A stretch of 12,954 bases of DNA from assembly GCA_002437305.1 (NCBI GenBank), contig DJOW01000067.1, positions 44,959 to 57,912 on the forward strand. Reading direction: 5' to 3'. The DNA comes from Bacteroidales bacterium UBA6428. Lineage in GTDB: Bacteria > Bacteroidota > Bacteroidia > Bacteroidales > UBA932. A program made the translations under genes and the position numbers. The notes beneath the pieces were generated by a model. It worked only from the letters and a program-made list of their open reading frames with translations, was not told the DNA's origin and did no database searches. Shown piece by piece: positions 1 through 7,093 of this stretch (its first letter is position 1; each line of letters starts with the position of its first letter).

Positions 1-73
1 AAATTTTATTTTTTTCTGCCCTTTCGCTATAATTCTGAAAACCTGATTATTTTGTGATTCAGTAATCTTTCTA

Positions 74-140
74 AGCCAATAAAAGTCTCTACTCGAAATT
101 TTTGTAACGTGAAAAATTTCGAGTAGAGACTTTTTTGGCT
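74..140 (-). terminator. Long perfect hairpin, terminator after hflX (probably works both ways)
   Basis: Arms 81-103 and 112-134 are a perfect 23-bp inverted repeat around an 8-base loop. After a single bulged T at 80, six more pairs (74-79 with 135-140) extend the stem. The arms end in A-runs and T-runs, so a transcript from either side would have a U-tract. It lies about 45 bases beyond the hflX stop codon and most likely ends that minus-strand transcript. Any gene to the left of the window could share it. The stem is much longer than a minimal intrinsic terminator. Confidence 0.85.
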
Positions 141-183
141 GTTTATGATATACTGAATCTTTTGATGTAGGTTCAGTGATAGA

Positions 184-1371
184 TTACCAGAGGAAGTTAT
201 TGAAAGGGTAGCGGCCGGCGTGGATCTCGGCGACCATCTTGTAGATGTCGCCGCGGAGCTTCTCGATGTTGGTCTTGTTCTTGGCGGAAATGAATATGCA
301 CGGAGTCTTTTCCTGAGCGATCCAACTGTTTTTCAACTCATCCAGCGAACGGTTCTCCTTGCCTTTCGGAGTGAGGGAAAACTCATCGTATTCCTCATAA
401 GTGTAAGCGTCTATCTTATTGAATATTACATAGACAGGCTTGTTGCTCGCCCCAATTTCCTGTAGGGTCCTCTCAACAACTTCCATCTGCTCCTCGAAGC
501 CTGGGTGAGAGATGTCCACCACGTGCAGAAGAATGTCAGCCTCCCGTACCTCGTCCAATGTGCTCTTGAATGCCTCGACCAGCTGTGTAGGCAGTTTTCT
601 TATGAATCCTACTGTGTCGCTCAAAAGAAACGGCACATTCTCGATCACAACCTTTCTGACGGTTGTGTCAAGCGTGGCGAAGAGTTTGTTCTCGGCAAAA
701 ACGTCAGATTTGGCCAGCAAGTTCATTATTGTGCTTTTGCCAACATTGGTATAGCCTACGAGGGAAAGCCTCACCATAGAGCCTCTGTTGCCCCTTTGCG
801 TGGCCATCTGCTTATCAACTTTCTTAAGTTGCTCCTTAAGTCTTGCTATCCGTTCCTTGACGATACGGCGGTCAATCTCGATCTGGGTCTCACCCATACC
901 TCCTCTGGTGCCCATACCTCCTCTCTGCCTCTCAAGGTGGGTCCACATTCCGGCCAGTCTCGGCAGCATGTAGTTGTAGCGTGCGAGTTCGACCTGCATC
1001 TTGGCATATGACGTCTTGGCGCGCTGCGCGAATATCTCAAGGATCAGACTTGTCCTGTCAATGACTGAGCTGCAGTTGATCACCTTTTCAATGTTTCTCT
1101 GCTGCATCCCGGTCAGCTCATCATCGAAGATCACGTATTTGATTTCGTTTTCCTCACAATAGTCAGCTATCTCCTGGAGTTTTCCGCTTCTGATGTACGT
1201 TGCCTTCTCCGGCTTGTCGAGCCTCTGAATGAACTTTTTGTCGCCCTTGGCACCGGCTGTCTCCGCCAGAAACTCAAGTTCGTCAAGATATTCCATTACT
1301 TTTCTGTCGTCATCGTTCTGTCTGATGATTCCGACAAAGACGGCTTTTTCTATCAATTCTTCCATATTCAT
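184..1371 (-). CDS. hflX: GTPase HflX
   Basis: The product is a 395-residue ribosome-associated GTPase of the Obg-HflX superfamily. In studied bacteria HflX binds the 50S subunit and splits stalled or hibernating 70S ribosomes. Residues 1-145 form the HflX N-terminal domain. A glycine-rich segment follows (GGMGTRGGMGETQ, 151-163), then a coiled helix (about 165-190). The G domain has G1 GYTNVGKST (206-214), G3 DTVGF (252-256), G4 NKID (318-321) and G5 SAK (362-364). The length is normal for the family and no catalytic motif is missing. A second in-frame ATG lies two codons in (MNME), so the start is uncertain by six bases. It sits downstream of tonB on the same strand, but a terminator separates them, so it is probably transcribed separately. 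I see no clear TAnnTTTG box upstream. Confidence 0.96.
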   Translation of the reverse strand: MNMEELIEKAVFVGIIRQNDDDRKVMEYLDELEFLAETAGAKGDKKFIQRLDKPEKATYIRSGKLQEIADYCEENEIKYVIFDDELTGMQQRNIEKVINCSSVIDRTSLILEIFAQRAKTSYAKMQVELARYNYMLPRLAGMWTHLERQRGGMGTRGGMGETQIEIDRRIVKERIARLKEQLKKVDKQMATQRGNRGSMVRLSLVGYTNVGKSTIMNLLAKSDVFAENKLFATLDTTVRKVVIENVPFLLSDTVGFIRKLPTQLVEAFKSTLDEVREADILLHVVDISHPGFEEQMEVVERTLQEIGASNKPVYVIFNKIDAYTYEEYDEFSLTPKGKENRSLDELKNSWIAQEKTPCIFISAKNKTNIEKLRGDIYKMVAEIHAGRYPFNNFLW

Positions 1372-1413
1372 TATTGGTCGCTGTGTCCTTGACGCGACAT
1401 CGTCTTAATATTC

Positions 1414-1444
1414 AAAAAAAGGCCATCCGGTTGGGGACGGCCTT
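1414..1444 (-). terminator. Terminator of tonB
   Basis: Read on the minus strand, bases 1444-1435 pair with 1428-1419 (10 bp with one G-U pair) around a six-base loop. A run of seven T follows directly, ending at 1414. This is a classic intrinsic terminator 24 bases after the tonB stop codon. It separates tonB from hflX. Confidence 0.85.
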
Positions 1445-1467
1445 GATATTCATTTAGTCTTCTATTA

Positions 1468-2157
1468 TTATCTCAACTGGAAGATGACAGGGAAGGTGTA
1501 CGTTACCTTCACAGCGCGGTCACGCTGCTTTCCAGGTTTCCACTTAGGAGACATCGAGACAACTCTGACGGCCTCCTTGTCCAATGATGAATCAACTCCA
1601 CGAAGAACCTTAACGTTGCTTACAGATCCGTCTGGATTAACTGTGAACTGGAGGGTGACACGTCCCTGTACACCGTTCTCCTTGGCGATCTCTGGATACT
1701 GAAGCTTGGAGTTTACCCACTTTGAGAACTCGTTGGCATCTCCACCGTTGAATGATGGCTTCTCCTCAACAAGCTGGAAAGGAATAGCCTCTTCCTCAAC
1801 CACTTCCTCCTTTACTTCCTCAACGTAGTCCATGATCTCGACTCCGAGGTTGGCATCGTCCTCAAGGCTCATGAAGTTGTCGTCAACCTTGATGTCGTCC
1901 TCAACGATGTCGATCTGGTCCGAGAGAACCGGGATCTTAGGAGCCTCAGGAGGTGGTGGAGGGGTCTCTTGTGTAATAGGAACCATATCCTCAACTTCAA
2001 CTACCAGGGTTTCTTCGCCCAGGCTGGCTACTGCCTTCTCCTTAGTTCCGTAGGAAAAAGCTCCCCAGACTAAGAGAAGAGCAACCACGAGTCCGATCTC
2101 CGTAAAGAGTGTCCTTCTGTTCTCAAGATCGGCTTTTGGTGTTTTCTTGATCTCCAT
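1468..2157 (-). CDS. tonB: TonB family energy transducer
   Basis: The product is a 229-residue TonB-type protein that would pass inner-membrane proton-motive energy (from ExbB/ExbD) to outer-membrane TonB-dependent receptors. Residues 1-18 are cytoplasmic and basic. One membrane helix lies at about 19-36 (TEIGLVVALLLVWGAFSY). A proline run (TPPPPPEAP, 65-73) and a very acidic periplasmic linker (about 80-125) follow. The C-terminal TonB domain (about 140-229) contains YPEIAKENGVQGRVTLQF and ends in KVTYTFPVIFQLR. I chose the ATG at 2157 because the longer reading frame to 2178 would need a TTG. The start lies below a good promoter (2223-2253). Bacteroidota genomes usually carry many tonB paralogues and no exbBD is in view, so the partner receptor cannot be named. 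Confidence 0.92.
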   Translation of the reverse strand: MEIKKTPKADLENRRTLFTEIGLVVALLLVWGAFSYGTKEKAVASLGEETLVVEVEDMVPITQETPPPPPEAPKIPVLSDQIDIVEDDIKVDDNFMSLEDDANLGVEIMDYVEEVKEEVVEEEAIPFQLVEEKPSFNGGDANEFSKWVNSKLQYPEIAKENGVQGRVTLQFTVNPDGSVSNVKVLRGVDSSLDKEAVRVVSMSPKWKPGKQRDRAVKVTYTFPVIFQLR

Positions 2158-2222
2158 ATCAGTAATTAATTTTAACAATCATTTTTTTATGTACCTGGAA
2201 GCAAAACCTTCCAATAGGCTCC

Positions 2223-2253
2223 CAAAGATATAAATAATAATTGTCATTTCAAA
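2223..2253 (-). promoter_or_regulatory. Bacteroidota-type promoter of tonB
   Basis: On the minus strand a TTTG (2253-2250) is followed, after 19 bases, by TATCTTTG (2230-2223). This matches the phylum consensus TTTG-N19-21-TAnnTTTG for the primary sigma factor. Transcription would start near 2216, giving a leader of about 58 bases. A small hairpin with arms GGAAG/CTTCC lies at 2200-2215, at the predicted transcript start. Confidence 0.75.
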
Positions 2254-2272
2254 TTTTTTAAATTATTAGTTG

Positions 2273-2280
2273 TAGATTTG
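2273..2280 (+). promoter_or_regulatory. -7 box TAGATTTG upstream of ybeY
   Basis: TAGATTTG fits the -7 consensus TAnnTTTG and lies 16 bases before the ybeY ATG, giving a predicted leader of about 10 bases. I see no good -33 TTTG at 19-21 bases, so the call rests on the -7 box and its position. It diverges from the tonB promoter only about 20 bases away. Confidence 0.5.
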
Positions 2281-2296
2281 CGTAAAAATAAGGTTT

Positions 2297-2716
2297 ATGA
2301 TCAGGTACTACTGCGAGGACATCAAGTTCGAGTTCAAGAACAAACTTGCCAACAACAGGTGGTTGAAAATGGTGGCCGGGAGCGAAATCAAGACTCTTGG
2401 TGACATCTCAATTATCTTTTGCTCAGATAATTACATTCTTAATGTTAACCTTCGTTACCTTCATCATGACTATTTCACAGATGTCATCACCTTTGATTAT
2501 TGCGAGGGAGACAAGTTGTCTGGAGATCTTTTCATCAGTATTGATTCTGTTCGTGAGAACGCTGTCGAATTCGGAACCGGGTTTGATGAAGAGCTTCATC
2601 GGGTGATTGTCCACGGACTGCTTCATCTTATAGGCTATGACGATCATACTCCGGAACAGCAGTTGGTGATGCGTGCAAAGGAAGATTATTATCTTGGTCT
2701 GAGGGATAAAGCCTGA
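2297..2716 (+). CDS. ybeY: Endoribonuclease YbeY (16S rRNA 3'-end maturation, rRNA quality control)
   Basis: The product is 139 residues, a normal length for this metal-dependent RNase of the UPF0054 family. In known members it helps trim 16S rRNA and degrades defective 70S ribosomes. The hallmark region is HGLLHLIGYDDH at residues 106-117, where H106 and H110 are metal ligands. In E. coli the third ligand, a histidine, lies six residues after the second. Here that position is D116 and the next residue is H117, so one of them probably replaces it. An upstream TFDYCEGDKLSGDLFIS segment (65-81) is also typical. The ATG at 2297 follows a -7 box closely. mnmG follows 104 bases later on the same strand and may share the transcript. 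Confidence 0.93.
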   Translation: MIRYYCEDIKFEFKNKLANNRWLKMVAGSEIKTLGDISIIFCSDNYILNVNLRYLHHDYFTDVITFDYCEGDKLSGDLFISIDSVRENAVEFGTGFDEELHRVIVHGLLHLIGYDDHTPEQQLVMRAKEDYYLGLRDKA

Positions 2717-2820
2717 TCATCGATTCTTCTTTTTTTCGGAAGGTCAGTGAATATTCAAGCAACATGCAGAAATATTACTCGGCATCGAATTTTTCCTTTA
2801 AGTGAGACATTTTTTTGAAT

Positions 2821-4734
2821 ATGACATATTCGTATGAAGTGATAGTTGTCGGAGGCGGGCACGCCGGTTGTGAGGCTGCCGCCGCCGCCGCGAATCTTGG
2901 CTCCTCTGTTTTGCTGATTAACTCTGATCTTGCCAGTTTCGCACGCATGTCCTGCAACCCTGCGGTAGGAGGTATCGCCAAGGGTCAGATTGTTCGGGAA
3001 ATTGACGCGCTCGGTGGAATGATGGGTCTGGTCACAGACGCATCCACTCTTCAGTTTAGGATGCTTAACCGTTCAAAAGGTCCCGCTATGTGGAGTCCTC
3101 GTGCCCAATGCGACAAACAGGCTTTTTCTCTCAACTGGCGTTTTTTACTTGAAAATAATTATAAATTAGATATTTACGCCGATTTTGTCACTTCTTTTCT
3201 CTTTGAGAATTCAAAAATCTACGGTGTCAAGACAAACACCGGGGCAATTTTTAAATCTCAAGCGGTTGTTTTGGCCACTGGAACGTTCCTGAACGGAAGG
3301 ATGTTTATCGGTCGCACTACTTTTGTTGGTGGAAGGATAGGGGAGTTGTCTTCCCATGGTTTGTCTGAGCAACTGGTAGGTCTCGGTCTTAAGTCTGGCC
3401 GGATGAAGACTGGCACGCCTCCGCGAATTGACATTTCTTCGGTAGACACTTCAGGACTTCTTCAGCAGCTGGGTGACAGCGAGCCTGAAAGATTTTCCTA
3501 CCTTGATGTTCCGTCATCGGTTCAGGGTACGGCTAAACAAATGCCTTGCTTTATACTTCACACGAACGAGAAGGTTCACGACATCCTTAGATCTGGATTC
3601 AAGGATTCGCCGATGTTCACCGGAATGATCACCGGTCGCGGCCCGAGATATTGTCCGAGCATTGAAGACAAACTGCGTGTTTTTCCTGACAAGGGCTCTC
3701 ATCAGCTCTTTCTGGAACCCGAAGGACGTAACACTAATGAATATTATCTTCAAGGTTTCTCTTCTTCTCTCCCTTTGGATGTTCAATTAGACGCCCTTCA
3801 TTCTATAGCAGGACTGGAAAATGCCAAAATATTCAAGCCTGCCTATGCTGTTGAGTATGATTATTTCGATCCTACCCAGCTAAAGGCTACTCTTGAACTG
3901 AAAGATATTGAAAATCTGTATTTTGCAGGTCAGATTAACGGTACTACAGGGTACGAGGAAGCTGGTGCTCAGGGAATTATCGCTGGAATCAACGCTCATT
4001 TGAAGGTTCATGGCCAGGATCCTCTCATTCTTCATCGCGATGAGTCTTACATCGGTGTTCTGATTGATGATCTTATTACAAAGGGTGTTGATGAACCCTA
4101 CAGGATGTTCACGTCACGTGCTGAGTACAGAATCTTGCTTCGTCAGGATAATGCCGATTTGAGGTTGACTGAAAAATCTTATAAGATCGGTCTGGCTTCG
4201 GAGAGCAGGTATGATTTGATGCAGAGAAAGTATTCCGCGGTTGAGGTTCTTTCTAATATGTGTGAGAGTGTCAACTTGCGTGCGGATGTCATCAATGGTT
4301 ATCTGTCCGATCATAATTCTGCTGTTCTTTCCGAGTCTAAACGCATCGCTGAATTGGCTGCCCGGCCTGAGCTTTCATTATCTGATTTATTGGATTATGT
4401 TCCACGTGGAACATTTTCTAAATTTTTAGTAAAACTTCCAGAGGGGGATAGTTTTGCAGAGAAGTACGACCGCAAAGAAATTATTGATGCAGTAGAAATC
4501 GGAATTAAGTATAAAGGCTACATTGAGCGTGAGAAATCAATTGCTGAGAAAATATCCCGTCTTGAAGATTTGAAGATTCCTCAGGATTTTGATTTTGAAA
4601 AAGTTTCCGGCCTGACCATCGAATGCCGCCAGAAACTCACCCGTTACAAGCCATCAACCATCGCCCAAGCCTCCCGCATCTCCGGAGTCTCTCCAGCCGA
4701 CATTTCCGTCCTGCTTGTCTATTTCGGGCGATAA
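2821..4734 (+). CDS. mnmG: tRNA uridine-5-carboxymethylaminomethyl modification enzyme MnmG (GidA)
   Basis: The product is a 637-residue, full-length FAD protein. With MnmE it adds the carboxymethylaminomethyl group to uridine-34 of certain tRNAs, which sharpens decoding of purine-ending codons. The FAD-binding motif GGGHAG lies at 11-16, followed by SCNPAVGGIAKGQIVREID (44-62). Both family signatures are present: GPRYCPSIEDK (274-284) and AGQINGTTGYEEAGAQG (369-385). The helical C-terminal MnmE/tRNA-binding domain fills the rest. I chose the ATG at 2821; a TTG six bases earlier would add two residues. Codons 527-531 (VPRGT) contain a perfect 16-bp parS-like palindrome. In many bacteria gidA/mnmG lies next to oriC and parAB, although no parAB is seen here. 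Transcription ends at a large hairpin just downstream. Confidence 0.97.
   Translation: MTYSYEVIVVGGGHAGCEAAAAAANLGSSVLLINSDLASFARMSCNPAVGGIAKGQIVREIDALGGMMGLVTDASTLQFRMLNRSKGPAMWSPRAQCDKQAFSLNWRFLLENNYKLDIYADFVTSFLFENSKIYGVKTNTGAIFKSQAVVLATGTFLNGRMFIGRTTFVGGRIGELSSHGLSEQLVGLGLKSGRMKTGTPPRIDISSVDTSGLLQQLGDSEPERFSYLDVPSSVQGTAKQMPCFILHTNEKVHDILRSGFKDSPMFTGMITGRGPRYCPSIEDKLRVFPDKGSHQLFLEPEGRNTNEYYLQGFSSSLPLDVQLDALHSIAGLENAKIFKPAYAVEYDYFDPTQLKATLELKDIENLYFAGQINGTTGYEEAGAQGIIAGINAHLKVHGQDPLILHRDESYIGVLIDDLITKGVDEPYRMFTSRAEYRILLRQDNADLRLTEKSYKIGLASESRYDLMQRKYSAVEVLSNMCESVNLRADVINGYLSDHNSAVLSESKRIAELAARPELSLSDLLDYVPRGTFSKFLVKLPEGDSFAEKYDRKEIIDAVEIGIKYKGYIEREKSIAEKISRLEDLKIPQDFDFEKVSGLTIECRQKLTRYKPSTIAQASRISGVSPADISVLLVYFGR
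4398..4413. other. parS-like ParB-binding site inside mnmG
   Basis: TGTTCCACGTGGAACA is a perfect 16-bp palindrome, 18 bp with the flanking A/T. It fits the widely conserved chromosomal parS consensus tGTTNCACGTGNAACa, the CTP-dependent ParB loading site. The sequence is seen directly; its function is inferred from that match. It falls in the mnmG C-terminal coding region as V-P-R-G-T. An identical copy lies at 6766-6781. A fixed 16-mer is expected about three times per million windows of this size. Confidence 0.85.
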
Positions 4735-4754
4735 TATTTTAATATATCAATAGT

Positions 4755-4831
4755 AAAAACAAAGTTGACCTTAACCACCTGCGCTTCGCGCCCTGTCCTG
4801 GTAAATGGTGGTTAAGGTCATCTTTGTTTTT
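4755..4831 (+). terminator. Large loop-containing terminator of mnmG
   Basis: Arms 4755-4779 and 4807-4831 are 25 bases each with one mismatch, starting in an A-run and ending in a T-run. The 27-base loop (4780-4806) contains a small internal hairpin (GCGC-TTC-GCGC). It then reads CGCGCCCTGTCCTGGTAAAT. The element lies 20 bases after the mnmG stop. Its loop, but not its stem, closely resembles that of the next hairpin read on the opposite strand. Confidence 0.8.
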
Positions 4832-4923
4832 GCCTAACGTGCATAATTTATGCTTTTAATAGATGCTTGTAATCAGTTTATCGTTTAGATTATTATTTTT
4901 GTTATCAATAAATTCATGATAAG

Positions 4924-5006
4924 GCAAAAGTAAAAAGACTTTGGCTACCATTCACCCGGATAGGGCGCGCGCAGCGCGTAGGTAGCCAAAGTCTTTTTAT
5001 CTTTGC
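4924..5006 (-). terminator. Large loop-containing terminator of ruvA
   Basis: Arms 4924-4949 and 4981-5006 match over 26 positions with two mismatches; the inner 19 bp are perfect. On the minus strand, the direction of ruvA, the 31-base loop contains GCGC-TGC-GCGC and then CGCGCCCTATCCGGGTGAAT. A U-rich tail follows the stem. It begins 20 bases past the ruvA stop. The stem has no resemblance to the mnmG terminator stem, but the loop does. Confidence 0.8.
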
Positions 5007-5026
5007 AGCTTTTAGTGAAAATATCT

Positions 5027-5614
5027 CTACATCATCTGGAGCGCGGACTTGATGATCTGCTCGACCTTTGCGTTCGGATTGGCTTTGAGGACGGTCTGGA
5101 TGGCTTTGTTGACGGCTGGTTTGGCGAAACCAAGCATTACGAGTGCGCGGCTGGCCTCCTCGACAATCTCGCTGCGGTTGCCGCCGAACAGTTCAGTAGA
5201 ATCAGCTCCTTCGCCCTTGACGATTTTATCCTTCAGTTCCAGCACAAGCCTCTGGGCGCTCTTCACACCGATTCCTTTCACGCTCTTGATCCTTGCGATG
5301 TCCTCCGAGAGAATAGCCTGCCTGATCTCCTCAGCGGACAGCGAGGAAAGCATCATTCTGGCAGAGTTTACACCTATCCCCGACACACTGATCAATAGTT
5401 CGAACAGTTCGCGTTCATCTTTCGACGCGAATCCGTAGTACAGTTCAGCGTCCTCGCGAAGATAATGGAATATGTAGACCTTTGCGTCTTTTTTGTCCTG
5501 TAACGCCTGAAATGTCTGCAACGAAATCAGAATGCTGTATCCGATGTTGTTGTTCTCTAAAATCAGCTCGGCGGGGGAGAGCTCGACAATCGTCCCCTTG
5601 ATATAATCGATCAT
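5027..5614 (-). CDS. ruvA: Holliday junction branch migration complex subunit RuvA
   Basis: The product is 195 residues, the usual size. RuvA tetramers hold the Holliday junction open and load the RuvB motor; RuvC then cuts. The N-terminal OB-fold domain (about 1-65) starts MIDYIKGTIVELSP. Two helix-hairpin-helix motifs follow, around SGIGVNSA (about 78-85) and VKGIGVKSAQRL (about 112-123). A charged linker leads to the C-terminal RuvB-contacting helices (about 148-195). I use the ATG at 5614; the frame extends to a TTG at 5620. ruvB and ruvC are not adjacent here. It converges on mnmG and diverges from sufS. Confidence 0.96.
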   Translation of the reverse strand: MIDYIKGTIVELSPAELILENNNIGYSILISLQTFQALQDKKDAKVYIFHYLREDAELYYGFASKDERELFELLISVSGIGVNSARMMLSSLSAEEIRQAILSEDIARIKSVKGIGVKSAQRLVLELKDKIVKGEGADSTELFGGNRSEIVEEASRALVMLGFAKPAVNKAIQTVLKANPNAKVEQIIKSALQMM

Positions 5615-5636
5615 GTTCAAAGATGTTTGTTCAAGG

Positions 5637-5644
5637 CAAAAATA
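5637..5644 (-). promoter_or_regulatory. -7 box TATTTTTG upstream of ruvA
   Basis: On the minus strand TATTTTTG matches TAnnTTTG and ends 23 bases before the ruvA ATG, giving a predicted leader of roughly 15 bases. No convincing -33 element is visible at the right distance. Confidence 0.45.
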
Positions 5645-5763
5645 GCACTTTTTGCGTCAATTCGTTCCTTTTGTGCAATCTTTCCGGATGAATCTAATTA
5701 TTCTTTTTTAGATGATGGTCACGCACTATTTTAACATCTGTCCATTCTTCCGATGCTTTTGAT

Positions 5764-5787
5764 TATATTTGCAGGATTGAATGGAGG
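5764..5787 (+). promoter_or_regulatory. -7 box and unusually clear ribosome binding site of sufS
   Basis: TATATTTG at 5764-5771 matches TAnnTTTG. GGAGG at 5783-5787 lies seven bases before the ATG at 5795. The promoter lies inside the longer open frame that begins at 5753, so that upstream start cannot be used. A good Shine-Dalgarno sequence is uncommon in this phylum and supports the start at 5795. Confidence 0.65.
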
Positions 5788-5794
5788 TTTGAAC

Positions 5795-7018
5795 ATGAAT
5801 ATTCAAGAACTCAGGAATATGTTTCCGGCGCTTTCTCGCACCGTTTACGGCAAGCCGCTGGTCTACTTTGACAATGCGGCCACAGCGCAGCGTCCGCAGT
5901 CTGTCATAGACAAATGGACGGAAATGACAGTCTGCGCTAACGCCAACATTCACCGCGCGGTCCACAAGCTTGCTGTCGACGCCACTGATGAGTACGAAAG
6001 TACCCGCGATGTGGTAAAGGAATATATCAACGCATCTGCTCGTGAAGAGGTGATATTCACTTCCGGTACCACTGGATCCATCAACCTTGTCGCCTTTTCT
6101 TTCGGTGAGACTTTCGTCCACGAAGGAGACGAAATCATCGTTTCCGAGGCCGAGCATCACTCCAACATTGTACCTTGGCAGATGCTTTGCCAGCGGAAGA
6201 AAGCTGAACTTAAGGTTCTTCATGTTGATGATGAGGGCTGTCTGAACCTTGACGAGCTTAAGTCTTTGCTGAGCTCAAGAACTAAGATTGTCGCTGTCAC
6301 TCAGATCTCCAATGTGCTCGGCATCATTAATCCGGTGAAGGAAATTGTGCGTTTATGTCATGCGAATGGATGTCCAGTACTGATCGACGGTGCCCAGGGA
6401 ATGGTTCACAAGGGCATAGACGTTCAAGATGTTGACTGTGATTTTTATGCTTTTTCCGGGCACAAGATCTACGCGGCTACTGGTACAGGAGTCCTTTACG
6501 GAAAGCGCAGGTGGTTGGATCAGATGGTTCCGTATCAGGGTGGGGGAGAGATGATAGCCACTGTTAAGTTCTCGGGTACGACTTACGCGCCGCTACCGGA
6601 AAAGTTTGAGGCAGGAACTCAGAACATCAACTCAACGCCTACATTGAAGCCAGCTATCGAGATGGCAAAATTAATGAATGATAAAGAATTAGTTGATTAT
6701 CAAAAGGCGGTGTCAGAATACTTGCTTCATGCTCTGACGAATAATCCGAGAATTCATCTTTATGGTGTTCCACGTGGAACAGGGTCGAGGATTCCTCTCT
6801 ATTCGTTCAGTGTTGATGGAGCTCATCACGAAGATCTGGCTCTGATTCTGGACAAGATGGGAGTCGCAGTGCGATCCGGTCAGATGTGTGCCGAGCCGAT
6901 TATGGACAGGTTCGGGGTCACTGGAATGCTTCGCGCGTCCCTCGCTCCGTACAATACGATGGAGGAGGCTGAATATTTCATAAAGTCTCTTGACAAGGCT
7001 GTCGGCATGCTGGTTTAG
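5795..7018 (+). CDS. sufS: Cysteine desulfurase SufS
   Basis: The product is a 407-residue PLP-dependent, group II cysteine desulfurase. It turns cysteine into alanine and leaves a persulfide that SufE collects for Fe-S cluster assembly. The N-terminal part has YFDNAATAQRP (24-34). The PLP histidine region AEHHSN lies at 119-124 and the PLP lysine is K224 in SGHK. The active cysteine is C365 in RSGQMCAEP. The short loop around C365 and an overall size close to E. coli SufS fit SufS rather than IscS. The cysteine-adjacent residue is Met rather than the common His. sufE follows 75 bases later. No sufBCD scaffold genes are in view. Codons 325-329 (VPRGT) carry the second parS-like palindrome. 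Confidence 0.95.
   Translation: MNIQELRNMFPALSRTVYGKPLVYFDNAATAQRPQSVIDKWTEMTVCANANIHRAVHKLAVDATDEYESTRDVVKEYINASAREEVIFTSGTTGSINLVAFSFGETFVHEGDEIIVSEAEHHSNIVPWQMLCQRKKAELKVLHVDDEGCLNLDELKSLLSSRTKIVAVTQISNVLGIINPVKEIVRLCHANGCPVLIDGAQGMVHKGIDVQDVDCDFYAFSGHKIYAATGTGVLYGKRRWLDQMVPYQGGGEMIATVKFSGTTYAPLPEKFEAGTQNINSTPTLKPAIEMAKLMNDKELVDYQKAVSEYLLHALTNNPRIHLYGVPRGTGSRIPLYSFSVDGAHHEDLALILDKMGVAVRSGQMCAEPIMDRFGVTGMLRASLAPYNTMEEAEYFIKSLDKAVGMLV
6766..6781. other. parS-like ParB-binding site inside sufS
   Basis: This is an exact second copy of TGTTCCACGTGGAACA, 2,368 bases from the one in mnmG. It is read in the same codon phase (V-P-R-G-T) in an unrelated protein. Several parS copies clustered within a few kilobases near the origin are common in bacteria with chromosomal ParABS. 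Function is inferred from the exact palindrome and the duplication. Confidence 0.85.
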
Positions 7019-7093
7019 TTATGGGTGGTTCAGAGCTTTCCTATGCTGTGAATTTACAGAGAATATTAAGACGTGTTAGTTGATAAAATTATT

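Noticed and set aside
505..1011. 168-codon plus-strand open frame opposite hflX
   Set aside because: It is antisense to the conserved GTPase domain, with no family resemblance and no start signal.
4832..4923. AT-rich segment between the two large hairpins as a possible origin
   Set aside because: No DnaA boxes (TTATCCACA-like) or other origin features are present. It is simply the spacer between convergent terminators.
5753..5794. Longer N-terminus for SufS starting at 5753
   Set aside because: The extension contains the -7 box and the ribosome binding site, and the family N-terminus begins at MNIQELR.
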